Shown here one piece after another: positions 23,938 through 33,333 of a stretch of 64,000 bases of DNA (within the stretch, counting starts at the first letter, position 1; every line of letters begins with the position of its first letter). The translations under genes were made by a program, and so were the position numbers. Origin of the DNA: Chitinophaga silvatica (GTDB taxonomy: Bacteria > Bacteroidota > Bacteroidia > Chitinophagales > Chitinophagaceae); assembly GCF_003419895.1 (NCBI RefSeq), contig NZ_QPMM01000009.1, positions 62,001-126,000 on the forward strand, written 5' to 3'. The notes beneath the pieces are model-generated. The model did no database searches. It worked only from the letters and a program-made list of their open reading frames with translations, and was not told where the DNA came from.

Positions 23938-26347
23938 CAATATTCCAGATTATATTTTCTCTGCGCCAGGCACTGTTTGAGAAATCCCATTGACTAAGGT
24001 ACCATCCGTTTTTATTACCGGTGTAGTAGGGAACTTTCAATGGAATGCCCCAGTCCAGGCGCACCAGGAAGAAAGAGAAATCGAGCCGTAAACCAGCACC
24101 TGTACCAATTGCCAGGTCGTGATATAAAGAGCCAAACTGGAATTCAGAGCCAGGGCGGGAGGTATCTCTTTTAATCATCCAGATATTACCCATATCCACA
24201 AATGTGGCACCTTTCAGATTTACGGAACCGCCAAACATCCTCAACAAATCGAAGCGGTATTCGATATTTCCCTCCAATTTCATATCACCGGTCTGATCCG
24301 GAAATGCCTGAGCTGTAGCAGATGAATCTTTATAGGAACCTGGCCCCAGTGTTCTGAGTCGCCATGCTCTGATACTATTAGGACCACCAGATGTAAACTG
24401 TCTGATATAAGGCAATACCTGCGAGTGGCTGTAAGGAATACCTACTCCGGCATATGCCCGGGTGGCCAGCATACTATGAATACCCAGTTTCCAGTAATGC
24501 CTGTAATCCAGCTCCAGCTTCACAAAGTTGCTGATATTTACTTTGGTGATAGTTTCAAGATTGGTTTTATGGCCACTGATATTATTCATAATACTATTAA
24601 TACCGCTAAGCCAGAGCCCCGATTCTTCAAGATTGGCTCTGAAATAGGTATAGTGTTTCTGATGTAAAATATCCTGGTTGCTGTAGATAAATGAAATATT
24701 CTCACCACCAATGAGAGCAGGCTCGAAACTGCGTTTCAGATAAGGATTGGTATTTACAATACTATCCCTGAACGTAGGATTTAATGATACACCAACATAG
24801 TTTAAGGTAAATGGTTTTACAATCCAGCGTTTGTAGGCGGTTTCATTCCAGTCGTACCCATAGGAAACATTGATACTGTTAATATCAAACTTGTTGATAC
24901 GCGACAGGTAATTGGCACCTAAGGTCAGACGCGTTTTTACATTGCTCCTGTTGGAGTGTTGTATATTAAATGGCAATGCAAATCTCGGCCAGGTAAGACT
25001 GGCTTCTCCACCAAACTGCTTCGATTGTAACTCCCATCCCGTTTCCTGCTTCAGTAATTCGATACCGGTATTGAGCACCAACCCAAACTGAGTGGCTGTT
25101 CTTCGCAGGTTGAGATGCCGGTAGTTGAAGGTCAACCCCGAACCCAGGGTATAATCGGAACTATTACTTACCTCGAAGGTTACCCCAAATTCCTGCTTAC
25201 GCCTTGGTGTTAGTAATAAGTAGGCATCGAGGGTTTTGGTAGTGTCTTTGGGCTCTTTATAATTTAAGGTAACAAATTGCCAGACCCCAATATCGTATAG
25301 CCTGTTAATGGTATTGTTGTATTGCTGCAGGGAATAAGGTTCTCCGGGCCTCAATAAAATAGAGCGGGAAAGGATTCTGGGCCTTAGAATTTCCTGATGA
25401 TAACGAATTATAATATGTTTCCTGGGGTCTTCCTTCAATGTACTATCGTTGATATTTGCATTTAGGGAGAAGTCGGGATACGCATATACTTTGCCTATAT
25501 GATATAGCTGCCAGGTGGTAGTTGTGTCTTCAGGGTTTTTGATATGCACGAGGATATCCATCGTGAGTTTTTCCCTTTTTTTGTTTTCGTTAAAGATGTT
25601 CACAAACCCTTCGAATGGGTTTAAGCTGTTTTTGAAGAGTGCTTTATTTAGGGTGTCGAGGGTAAATTCAATAGCGTCTCTGTTGAATTTATAGTAACCG
25701 GCATCCCTGATCAACCGGGTAAGTCGCTCCCTTTCATTGCCCAGGGTTGCCGATTTATAGGTCATCCCTTTCTGGATCAGTGATAACTTCTCGTTCTTAT
25801 TTACGATAGTTTGCAGGGCAGTATCAGGAATATCGTAGGTAATTTTATCGATAACGAAGTTTCTGCCGGTATTTACATGATAAGTTACACTGGTTTTACG
25901 GCGTTTAGTCCTTTCGGTATAATCGACGGTTGCGTAGAAAAAGCCCTGATTGTGAAGATAGGTGGTCATACGGCTTACCGATTCAACGGATTTGGTAGAG
26001 TCGTAGATAACAGGTTCTTCCAGGTTTCTTTTGGCCAGTACCAGGTTCCAGAACCAGTTCGATTTCTTCTCGTTATATTTTTGATTATACAACCAAACCT
26101 TAATGCGGGTATTCAGCAGTTTAGTATTGGGTTGTTGGGTCATTAACGATTTAGAGGAAAGTGCGCTTCGTATGTCCTGTTTTTCAGAAGTCAGGATTTC
26201 TCCACTCACATCCACTTTGCTACTGGTATACAAAGTTTGCCCTTGTTGCAGGTACCTGGTATTGGAACATCCCGCCAATGTAAACATTACCGCTATCAGC
26301 AGCCATCTTTTAAGCAGTAAATATTTGGGAACGGAACACTTTAGCAT
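23918..26347 (-). CDS. tamL: TamL-type BamA/TamA-family outer-membrane lipoprotein
   Basis: An 809-residue Omp85-family protein. It begins with a lipoprotein signal (LIAVMFTLAGC, lipid Cys near 27), which marks the Bacteroidota TamL variant that replaces TamA and works with TamB in outer-membrane assembly. POTRA-like domains occupy about 35-400; a C-terminal beta-barrel (about 420-809) carries RQFTSGGPNSIRAWRLRTLGPG, the usual Omp85 barrel signature (R-G/x-F), and ends in a hydrophobic strand (IAIGYPF). Asp/Asn/Tyr-rich strands alternate through the barrel. A tamB gene is not in this window. The 3' end overlaps truB by 20 bases. Confidence 0.85.
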   Translation of the reverse strand: MLKCSVPKYLLLKRWLLIAVMFTLAGCSNTRYLQQGQTLYTSSKVDVSGEILTSEKQDIRSALSSKSLMTQQPNTKLLNTRIKVWLYNQKYNEKKSNWFWNLVLAKRNLEEPVIYDSTKSVESVSRMTTYLHNQGFFYATVDYTERTKRRKTSVTYHVNTGRNFVIDKITYDIPDTALQTIVNKNEKLSLIQKGMTYKSATLGNERERLTRLIRDAGYYKFNRDAIEFTLDTLNKALFKNSLNPFEGFVNIFNENKKREKLTMDILVHIKNPEDTTTTWQLYHIGKVYAYPDFSLNANINDSTLKEDPRKHIIIRYHQEILRPRILSRSILLRPGEPYSLQQYNNTINRLYDIGVWQFVTLNYKEPKDTTKTLDAYLLLTPRRKQEFGVTFEVSNSSDYTLGSGLTFNYRHLNLRRTATQFGLVLNTGIELLKQETGWELQSKQFGGEASLTWPRFALPFNIQHSNRSNVKTRLTLGANYLSRINKFDINSINVSYGYDWNETAYKRWIVKPFTLNYVGVSLNPTFRDSIVNTNPYLKRSFEPALIGGENISFIYSNQDILHQKHYTYFRANLEESGLWLSGINSIMNNISGHKTNLETITKVNISNFVKLELDYRHYWKLGIHSMLATRAYAGVGIPYSHSQVLPYIRQFTSGGPNSIRAWRLRTLGPGSYKDSSATAQAFPDQTGDMKLEGNIEYRFDLLRMFGGSVNLKGATFVDMGNIWMIKRDTSRPGSEFQFGSLYHDLAIGTGAGLRLDFSFFLVRLDWGIPLKVPYYTGNKNGWYLSQWDFSNSAWRRENIIWNIAIGYPF

Positions 26348-26412
26348 CTCGGGCGAAAAACGTTATAATAATTAAAAACACCGGGCGACGAAATGGGTGA
26401 CCAAGCCTCTTC

Positions 26413-26443
26413 TTGGCTGATTAAAAGAAATCGTGTAGGTTTG
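26413..26443 (+). promoter_or_regulatory. Promoter of the SpoU methyltransferase gene, predicted leaderless
   Basis: A TTG (26413-26415), a 20-base spacer and TAGGTTTG (26436-26443). The final G is 5 bases before the ATG at 26448, the same spacing as at truB. Confidence 0.6.
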
Positions 26444-26447
26444 GCCC

Positions 26448-27188
26448 ATGTTGTCAAAGGCGCAAATTAAATATATTCAATCATTACAGCACAAAAAAAA
26501 CAGGCAAAAATTCAGCCAGTATGTTGCGGAAGGAGATAAAATTGTTCAGGAGCTAATACAGGCAGGCATGCCGGTGCAAAAAGTTTTTGCAACTAACGCC
26601 TGGCTACAGCAGCACGAAGTACTCCTTAAACGCTTACCTGCCGAAAATGTGATGGCTGTAGATGAAGGAACTTTAAAGCAACTCTCTGCCCTTACCACTC
26701 CTAATAATGCTATGGCGCTACTGGATATGGAACCAATGGGCAACCCACTTCCGGCTGCAGGTACCGTGGTTTTAGCATTGGAAGCAATCCAGGACCCCGG
26801 AAATATGGGTACCCTGATCCGTATAGCCGATTGGTTTGGTATCACCCAGATTATTTGTTCCCCGGATTGTGTGGATGTATATAACCCCAAAACTATTCAG
26901 GCTACCATGGGCAGTATAGCCCGGGTACGTATAACCGAATATGATATTAAAGAACTGTTGAGTAAGTCGGCCTTACCTTCCTATGCTGCCACACTACATG
27001 GTAAAAATATCACCGAGTTTACTACCCTTAAAGAAGGAATTATTTTAATCGGGAATGAAGGGAGAGGACTGAATACAGATACCCAGGAATTAGCTACCCA
27101 CAAAATTACTATCCCCCGATTGGGTGGAGCCGAGTCTTTAAATGCTGCAGTAGCTGCAGGAATCATATGTGGTAGATTGCTGATATGA
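26448..27188 (+). CDS. TrmH/SpoU-family RNA 2'-O-methyltransferase
   Basis: A 246-residue SPOUT methyltransferase that adds a methyl to a ribose 2'-OH in rRNA or tRNA. An N-terminal substrate-binding domain (YVAEGDKIVQELIQ, about 25-40) is followed by the three SpoU motifs: EAIQDPGNMGTLIRIADWFG, then ILIGNEGRGL, and finally IPRLGGAESLNAAVAAGI. These form the trefoil-knot SAM site. The exact RNA position (for example 23S G2251, as in RlmB) cannot be told from sequence alone. Its stop overlaps the next start by 4 bases (ATGA), so the two are translationally coupled. Confidence 0.9.
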   Translation: MLSKAQIKYIQSLQHKKNRQKFSQYVAEGDKIVQELIQAGMPVQKVFATNAWLQQHEVLLKRLPAENVMAVDEGTLKQLSALTTPNNAMALLDMEPMGNPLPAAGTVVLALEAIQDPGNMGTLIRIADWFGITQIICSPDCVDVYNPKTIQATMGSIARVRITEYDIKELLSKSALPSYAATLHGKNITEFTTLKEGIILIGNEGRGLNTDTQELATHKITIPRLGGAESLNAAVAAGIICGRLLI

Positions 27189-28198
27189 GACTATTTACCT
27201 GGCTGGTCATACTCATATTTCTGGGAATGGGGTGCAAACAAGCGCCCCGAAATGTTATTACCCCTGCCTTCTACTATTGGAAACAAACCTGGGATACCAA
27301 TAACTCCCAGCAAACAGTTTTGGAACAATTACCGGCAAAGAGGTTATATGTAAAACTTTTTGATGTAACCACCACCGGAGATAATAATATTCTGCCGGTT
27401 GCGGTTCTCAGGACCAAGGCTCCTTTACCGAAAGACTTGGAAATAGTTCCGGTTGTATTTCTTATGAATGAAATATGGGCCCATGCAGATTCTACCCTGG
27501 TTACCAAAGTAGCCGAGCTGGTAAGTCAGCAATGTGCAAACATTTCTAATATCTCAGAAATCCAATTAGATTGCGACTGGACTCAGACTACCCGCAAGGC
27601 TTATTTCAACTTTATAGAGCAGATCAGGAAACATCCTTTTTTTCGGCATAAAACCATTTCTGCCACAATCAGGTTATATCAATTGAAATATGCTGCGAAG
27701 GCAGGTGTGCCACCGGTAGACAAAGGTTTACTGATGTGCTATAATATGGGAGATATGCGTAAAGCAGGAGAACATAACTCGATCCTGGATCTGAACACCC
27801 TACAATCATATATCGGGAATAATACAATTTCCCGGTATTCTTTGCCTTTAGATATAGCCTTACCCCTGTTTGAATGGGAGATTCTATTTCGACAAGGCTT
27901 GAACTATGAAGGAATCGTAAGGAATGTAGATGTTCTGGACCCCTCTGTTTTTTCTAAAACTTCAACGCAATTATATACTGTTAAGAAAGATACAGTATTG
28001 AATGGCTATAAGCTAAGGCAAAATGATGTTATCAGGCACGAGTTTATTGATGCCACAACATTAAAGCAGGCAAGTAAGCTGATAGCAAAACAATTGCCCC
28101 ATGGAAACCGGGCTGTAATATTTTATCATTTAGATTCTTTAATACTTAGAAATTATCCATTGAATGAACTTCAGGAAACTATTCAGATTTTTAATTAG
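27185..28198 (+). CDS. Lipoprotein of unknown function
   Basis: A 337-residue predicted lipoprotein (FLGMGC, lipid Cys at 17). I do not recognise a named family. The pattern of strands and helices suggests a TIM-barrel glycosidase-like fold: YVKLFDVTT, IVPVVFLMNE, ISEIQLDCDWTQTTRKAYF, LLMCYNMGDM and a C-terminal AVIFYHLDSL follow the rhythm of barrel strands, and the D-x-D (DCDW) resembles a catalytic or ligand-binding strand end. It overlaps the gene before it by 4 bases and the gene after it by 35 bases, so the three are probably one operon. Confidence 0.6.
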   Translation: MRLFTWLVILIFLGMGCKQAPRNVITPAFYYWKQTWDTNNSQQTVLEQLPAKRLYVKLFDVTTTGDNNILPVAVLRTKAPLPKDLEIVPVVFLMNEIWAHADSTLVTKVAELVSQQCANISNISEIQLDCDWTQTTRKAYFNFIEQIRKHPFFRHKTISATIRLYQLKYAAKAGVPPVDKGLLMCYNMGDMRKAGEHNSILDLNTLQSYIGNNTISRYSLPLDIALPLFEWEILFRQGLNYEGIVRNVDVLDPSVFSKTSTQLYTVKKDTVLNGYKLRQNDVIRHEFIDATTLKQASKLIAKQLPHGNRAVIFYHLDSLILRNYPLNELQETIQIFN

Positions 28199-30479
28199 CT
28201 GTATTGTTCTGTTACTAGGGAATGTTGTGTATACCCTGTGTTGTGGGCCTACCCCCGACCCTTACGATTATTACATTTCATTTTTTAGTCCGCTTACCAA
28301 AGGAGCAGGATACGAGCCATTTTATTATACAGCCCTGGACAATTTTTACGCGAATCCAACACCTTCAGAAGAAGTCGCCAATACAAATGATTGGCAGAAG
28401 TATACAGGCAGCAAAGTAAAAACGAAGGATATACGTGAATGTATTTATACCTACCCATTAAGCAACCTGCAGGCTATCAATACGGGTGCCGGGCTTCCCG
28501 ATAGCTTAAAGCAGAATTCATTTGTTGGTTATTTGTTGAAAGACAAGGAAGCATCCCGATATCTGTTATTTGCTAAAAGCTGCGAGCCGGAAGTTTCCGT
28601 AGAAAATGCCTGGACAGCTCCAGAAAGAAATGCAGTGCAACTTACTAAATTATATGAGGAGGGCATCAACCTATATCATCAAACTAAAAATGAAAATATC
28701 AGAGAGAGATATGCATTTCAGTTAGTGAGATTGTTGCACTACAATAATCAATATCATAAAGCAGAAATATCTTTTGATCAGCTTTTTAAAAATAATACCG
28801 GGTCACTTATTTATTATAAATCCCTGGCATTAAAAGCGGGGGCATTATATCATCAGAAAGATACAGTTCAGAGTGCCTTCCTGTTTTCAAAAGTTTTTGA
28901 ACAGGCACCCTCACTACGTATCAGCTGTTTTACCAGTTATAAGTGGTGTAATGTAACGCCAAAAATGATTTACCCTTTGTGTAATAATCCCCGGGAAAAG
29001 GCTGTAGTAGCTGCGTTGGATGGATTTGGAAATCCTGAACTCTCTACTGTTCCTATCCAGAATGTGTATACACTGGATCCTGAATCTCCAATATTGAATG
29101 TATTACTTGCCCGGGAAATAAATAAACTGGAAGAAACCTACCTGGCGCCGTCATTAGCCAAACAAGGCCAGGATTTACAAATTAATACACTCGATACAAG
29201 AGATATCTCAGAACAGAAAGAATTGCGAAATAGTTTGGTAGCATTGCAAAGTTTGGCAGATAGCCTCATTGCTCAGAAGAAGCTGTTAAATCTCAATTAC
29301 TGGAGAATGGCTTCCGCGTATCTTTCGTATATGCAGCAAGACTATGCTGGTGCAAAATTGAGACTCACAGCAGCCAAATCAAAAGATAGTGCAGAGAAAG
29401 ATCAGTGGGAAATGATTAACCTATTGGTGAATATCAATCAACAAACTGACATCAATAAAGATTTTGAAGCGCAACTTTTAACATCCTTTAAATGGCTGGA
29501 TAAAAAAACAGGAAATATTGAATTGCCGTATGATAGCTATAATACCGATCAGTCGTGGTTTTACAAGAAGATGTACAGGAATTTATTGTTTGCTGTGCTG
29601 GCACCAAAGTATCATAAGCAGGGCGATTATGTGAAGGAGTCGTTAATCCGCGGACGTTGTGATGAATTAATGATCAGTGATTATTTTGTTTCCGGGAAAA
29701 CAGCAGTGGAGCAAATACAGGATGATATGGGGCCAAAGGAGCTCATCAAACTAAATGATTTTTTATTACAACAAAACAAAACTCCTTATGAAACCTATCT
29801 GGCAAAATATTTTCCAAAAGAGTTAAATATTAATGCAACCATAGGTATCAGTTATGTAAGATTGCATGATTTTAAATCAGCGGCCGAATGGTTTAAAAAG
29901 GCGCCGGCAGAGCGACTTTCAATTTCTTATCAGATATTTAATGATCAGTTGATGGATTATGGAGAAGATGTTGAAACCGGCAAGTTCAATAAGCCGATAT
30001 CACAACTCGATTTCTGTAATCAGATGGTTGATCTGGAGGAAACAATGAAAAAGCCACAGGCTCCGGCTACTGCATTTTACAAATATGCAAATGCGTTGTT
30101 TAGCATTTCCTATTATGGTCATACCTGGGATTTCGTAAAAAAATACAGACCTACTTATTTGTGGTATACACCTGAAGTGGAAAAGGATCCATTTCTCAGG
30201 CAATATTTCGGTTGTTATAAAGCCGAAGAATATTATCTGAAAGCCTTAAAAATCAGCTCCCCGACCAATAAGGAATTCAGAGCCCGTTGTGCTTTCCTTG
30301 CCGCTCGTTGCGCGCAGAAGCATATTGCAATTGATAACAACGACAAATACCTGAAGACTTGGATTCGAAATAAGTATTTTCCTCAGTTGGTGACAGACTA
30401 TTCACAAACTAAGTTTTACCAGCAAGTCTATAACCAATGTGGTTATTTACGAGATTACGTTAAAAGCAATAAGAAATAA
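28164..30479 (+). CDS. Exported protein of unknown function with TPR-like helices
   Basis: A 771-residue exported protein. The N-terminus (FRFLISCIVLLLGNVVYTLCC) is a signal or membrane anchor. The mature part begins CGPTPDPYDYYISFFSP, a motif I have seen only in Bacteroidota unknowns, then runs as mostly helical, partly TPR-like repeats, for example YAFQLVRLLHYNNQYHKAEI and LKAGALYHQKDTVQSAFLF. It overlaps the lipoprotein gene upstream by 35 bases, and the pairing suggests they act together in the periplasm or at the surface. No catalytic motif was found. It ends right at the stop codon of the convergent permease gene. Confidence 0.6.
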   Translation: MNFRKLFRFLISCIVLLLGNVVYTLCCGPTPDPYDYYISFFSPLTKGAGYEPFYYTALDNFYANPTPSEEVANTNDWQKYTGSKVKTKDIRECIYTYPLSNLQAINTGAGLPDSLKQNSFVGYLLKDKEASRYLLFAKSCEPEVSVENAWTAPERNAVQLTKLYEEGINLYHQTKNENIRERYAFQLVRLLHYNNQYHKAEISFDQLFKNNTGSLIYYKSLALKAGALYHQKDTVQSAFLFSKVFEQAPSLRISCFTSYKWCNVTPKMIYPLCNNPREKAVVAALDGFGNPELSTVPIQNVYTLDPESPILNVLLAREINKLEETYLAPSLAKQGQDLQINTLDTRDISEQKELRNSLVALQSLADSLIAQKKLLNLNYWRMASAYLSYMQQDYAGAKLRLTAAKSKDSAEKDQWEMINLLVNINQQTDINKDFEAQLLTSFKWLDKKTGNIELPYDSYNTDQSWFYKKMYRNLLFAVLAPKYHKQGDYVKESLIRGRCDELMISDYFVSGKTAVEQIQDDMGPKELIKLNDFLLQQNKTPYETYLAKYFPKELNINATIGISYVRLHDFKSAAEWFKKAPAERLSISYQIFNDQLMDYGEDVETGKFNKPISQLDFCNQMVDLEETMKKPQAPATAFYKYANALFSISYYGHTWDFVKKYRPTYLWYTPEVEKDPFLRQYFGCYKAEEYYLKALKISSPTNKEFRARCAFLAARCAQKHIAIDNNDKYLKTWIRNKYFPQLVTDYSQTKFYQQVYNQCGYLRDYVKSNKK

Positions 30480-31715
30480 TTATTTAAACTGAATTGCTTT
30501 AACTGGTGTAATTGATCTGATTATACGTGAAGGAATTGCGAGGATAATTGTACAGATAAGGAAGGTACCAACGTTTATCAGCACAATATCTATCCAATTA
30601 ATAGATATAGCGGCAGCAGACATATAATAGGTATCTTCCGGCAGTTTAAAAAGGCCAGTTTGCTGCTGAAGAAAAGCAAGGCCTAATCCAAAGAAATCGC
30701 CAATCAAAACACCTAAAAAAACAATATAGGCAGCCTGGTAGATGAAGATATTCTGAATGCTCCAGTTACGCATACCCAGTGATTTCAAAATACCGATCAT
30801 ATTGGTACGCTCCAGGATTAGAATCAGGATAGCAGTTGTCATGTTGATGATTGCTACTATCGTCATAATGATAATGGTGATCAGTTCATTTCTGTCCTGC
30901 AACCCTAGCCAATCGAAAATATTTGGATAGATATCGCGGATGGTACGTGGGAAAAGTTCTTCCGGGATAAGGTTATCATTAATATACCAGGCAACAGTAT
31001 CCATCTGCTTATAATCTTTAAGCATGATTTCATAGCCTCCGATGTCGTTAGGCTCCCAGTTATTCATTTTTCTAATCAGATCCAGATCTCCGATTACATA
31101 AGTTTTATCGTATTCTTCAATACTGGTTTTATAAATACCGGCAACGGTAAGTCGTCTGGCCCGCGGAGTGAGTCCGCCTCCCTGTACGAAATAGATAATT
31201 GGCCTGTCATTTACCTTAAGCTGTAGTTCATTGGCCATGCTTTCAGAGATCAGTATTTGAGGGGAGTAGGCGGTATCATTAAACTGTACAAAGTGGCCAG
31301 ATTTCAGAAAAGGCTTTAACTGATCCCAGTCGTAGTCTTTCGTTACTCCTTTAAAAATGATCCCTTCAGTTTCCTTATCAGATTTTAATAAAGCCGATTT
31401 GGTAGCATAGGGGCTAATGGATTTTAAATCCGGAGCCTTGCTTAGGCTATCAAATAAGCTTTTTCTATTGGAAAAGGGTATTTCTTCAGTCAGTGGGCCA
31501 GCATTGGGCTGATATCGGGTAATATGAATATTTCCCCAGAAGTTGAATACTTTACCTTGAACTGTTTGTTTAAAACCGTTTACCAATGAAGTGGCCAGGA
31601 TCATTACGGATACGCTGATTGCAGTTGCAGCAACTGCAATGTTGATAATAAATTTAGAAAAGGATGATCCTTTATTAAAAGCTATCCTTTTGGCCAGGAA
31701 GAAAGATAAACGCAT
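30480..31715 (-). CDS. LolC/E-like ABC transporter permease (FtsX family)
   Basis: A 411-residue inner-membrane permease of the FtsX/MacB/LolE type. It has the family layout: one membrane helix (about 22-46), a large periplasmic domain (about 50-265), then three helices (about 275-300, 325-350, 375-405). The start (MRLSFFLAKRIAFNKGSSFSKFIINIAVAA) matches LolC/LolE proteins that move lipoproteins from the inner membrane. The ATPase partner is not next to it; the ATPase at 46780-47478 is of the same (LolD/MacB) class and could serve it. A TAnnTTTG element lies 5 bases before the ATG. Confidence 0.85.
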   Translation of the reverse strand: MRLSFFLAKRIAFNKGSSFSKFIINIAVAATAISVSVMILATSLVNGFKQTVQGKVFNFWGNIHITRYQPNAGPLTEEIPFSNRKSLFDSLSKAPDLKSISPYATKSALLKSDKETEGIIFKGVTKDYDWDQLKPFLKSGHFVQFNDTAYSPQILISESMANELQLKVNDRPIIYFVQGGGLTPRARRLTVAGIYKTSIEEYDKTYVIGDLDLIRKMNNWEPNDIGGYEIMLKDYKQMDTVAWYINDNLIPEELFPRTIRDIYPNIFDWLGLQDRNELITIIIMTIVAIINMTTAILILILERTNMIGILKSLGMRNWSIQNIFIYQAAYIVFLGVLIGDFFGLGLAFLQQQTGLFKLPEDTYYMSAAAISINWIDIVLINVGTFLICTIILAIPSRIIRSITPVKAIQFK

Positions 31716-31719
31716 GCAA

Positions 31720-31727
31720 CAAATATA
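31720..31727 (-). promoter_or_regulatory. -7 element TATATTTG of the LolE-like gene, predicted leaderless
   Basis: Exact TAnnTTTG on the minus strand. Its G is 5 bases before the A of the ATG (31715), the same distance as at truB and the SpoU gene. No -33 TTTG is visible. Confidence 0.6.
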
Positions 31728-31834
31728 GGGATTTATGAATTTTGCGTTTTCAGGATTTTACTGAATATTAGACGTTTAAAAAAAATAGTCATTTCGGCTT
31801 TTAATCGTAACTTCAATAATATCAACTACTTTGT

Positions 31835-33127
31835 ATGCGAAGTACAGTATTAATTTCTATGATTGCCTGTGTGTTAATGTGTTGTAGCAGCAAGATTTTT
31901 GCGCAGGCCAATGCCATTACTCCGGATCATGTATACCACGATAACATTAAATCCGTAAAATTTAACCTGGTTGGCGATCCTTTGAGCATGCCTATGTATA
32001 CAATAGGTACTGGCGATAAGTTGGAACTCTCATTTGACGATATGGATAATGATGTGAAAAATTATTATTACACCTTCGTGCTTTGTAATGCAGATTGGAC
32101 ACCGGCGCAGGTCAATCAGTTCGATTATATGAGAGGTTTTTCAGAAACAAGAATTCTTGATTATCGTTTATCCAGTGTATCCCTACAACGTTATACTCAT
32201 TATACGGCACAATTACCTGGTACAAATAGCTACCCTGTTAAATCCGGAAATTATCTGTTGAAGGTATATCTGGATAGTGATACGTCTCAACTGGCATTTA
32301 CCCGCCGGATGTATGTGGTAGAAAATAAAGCGGGAATAGCAGGATTCATTCAGCAACCAATTGCTCCTAAAATCTTCCGTACATATCAGAAGATCAATTT
32401 TGAGATTAATACAGGTTCATTAAATATTCCTAATCCATTTAATCAGATAAAGGTTGTAATACTCCAGAATTACCGTTGGGATAATGCAATTACCAACATA
32501 AAGCCTACCTATATTAATGGTAATATTCTGAAGTATAATGCAGAACAGGATTGTGTGATGCCAGCAGGAAAGGAATACAGATGGATAGATTTACGAAGTT
32601 TCAGGTTACAGACGGAAAGAGTGGCACACTCTGAGTATCATAAGAACAGTACAGATATTTTTGCGGTACCGGATGTAGAGCAGGCCGATAAAATTTATCA
32701 GTTTATTAAAGATATTAATGGCCGTTATTATCTGGCAACCATAGATGATTATAATCCGAATTATGAAGGCGATTATGCTTCTGTACATTTTTCATTTGCA
32801 TCGCCAGAACCTTATGCCGGTTATGATATGTACATTTTTGGAGAATTTACTAATTATGAAGTAAATAATAATAATAAACTAACCTATAATGGTGCTACAA
32901 GAGCATATGAAGGAACTTTGCAATTAAAGCAGGGGTATTATAATTATTTATACGGACTGGTAGATAGAACGGTGCCCAATGCTAAGTTTAGTACAGAGCT
33001 TACAGAAGGTAATTATTGGGAAACGGAGAACAACTATACCATATTACTGTATTACAGGGCACTGGGGTCGAGAGCTGATGAGTTGGTGGCTAGTGTAACA
33101 CTGAATTCTATTCTGAATCGTAAGTAG
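31835..33127 (+). CDS. Type IX secretion system plug protein (DUF5103)
   Basis: A 430-residue exported protein of the DUF5103 family, which plugs one side of the giant SprA translocon of the type IX secretion system in Bacteroidota. The signal peptide ends FAQ (about 24). The family core is clear: YHDNIKSVKFNL, LELSFDDMDNDVKNYYYTF, CNADWTPAQVNQFDYMRGF and the second half (YDMYIFGEFTNYEVN, KQGYYNYLY). A -7-like TACTTTG overlaps the ATG region, so a start nine codons downstream cannot be excluded. Its stop TAG lies in the first bases of a 211-bp palindromic element. Confidence 0.88.
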   Translation: MRSTVLISMIACVLMCCSSKIFAQANAITPDHVYHDNIKSVKFNLVGDPLSMPMYTIGTGDKLELSFDDMDNDVKNYYYTFVLCNADWTPAQVNQFDYMRGFSETRILDYRLSSVSLQRYTHYTAQLPGTNSYPVKSGNYLLKVYLDSDTSQLAFTRRMYVVENKAGIAGFIQQPIAPKIFRTYQKINFEINTGSLNIPNPFNQIKVVILQNYRWDNAITNIKPTYINGNILKYNAEQDCVMPAGKEYRWIDLRSFRLQTERVAHSEYHKNSTDIFAVPDVEQADKIYQFIKDINGRYYLATIDDYNPNYEGDYASVHFSFASPEPYAGYDMYIFGEFTNYEVNNNNKLTYNGATRAYEGTLQLKQGYYNYLYGLVDRTVPNAKFSTELTEGNYWETENNYTILLYYRALGSRADELVASVTLNSILNRK

Positions 33128-33333
33128 CTCGCGTTGCTCGCTTGTTTCTCGCAAAGGGGTAAAGATTAATATTAAGAGGCATAAGGATTGAAGCGAATAT
33201 TTTTAAGGAATTCTGATAAGTTTCGGTATTAATTGAAACCTGTTAGCAGTCCTTAAAAATATTCGCTTCAATTCTTATGCCTCTTTGCTTCTTATGCCTC
33301 TTTGCGAGAAACAAGCGAGCAACGCGAGCTACT
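33123..33333. repeat. 211-bp nested palindromic element between convergent genes
   Basis: Outer arms 33123-33156 and 33300-33333 are perfect 34-bp inverted repeats (AGTAGCTCGCGTTGCTCGCT...). Inner arms 33174-33209 and 33250-33285 are 36 bp with one mismatch. A third, partial copy of the inner-arm end lies at 33286-33299. The outer arms supply the TAG stop codons of both flanking genes. No transposase is present; it looks like a non-autonomous dispersed element, which could also act as a two-way terminator. Confidence 0.85.
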
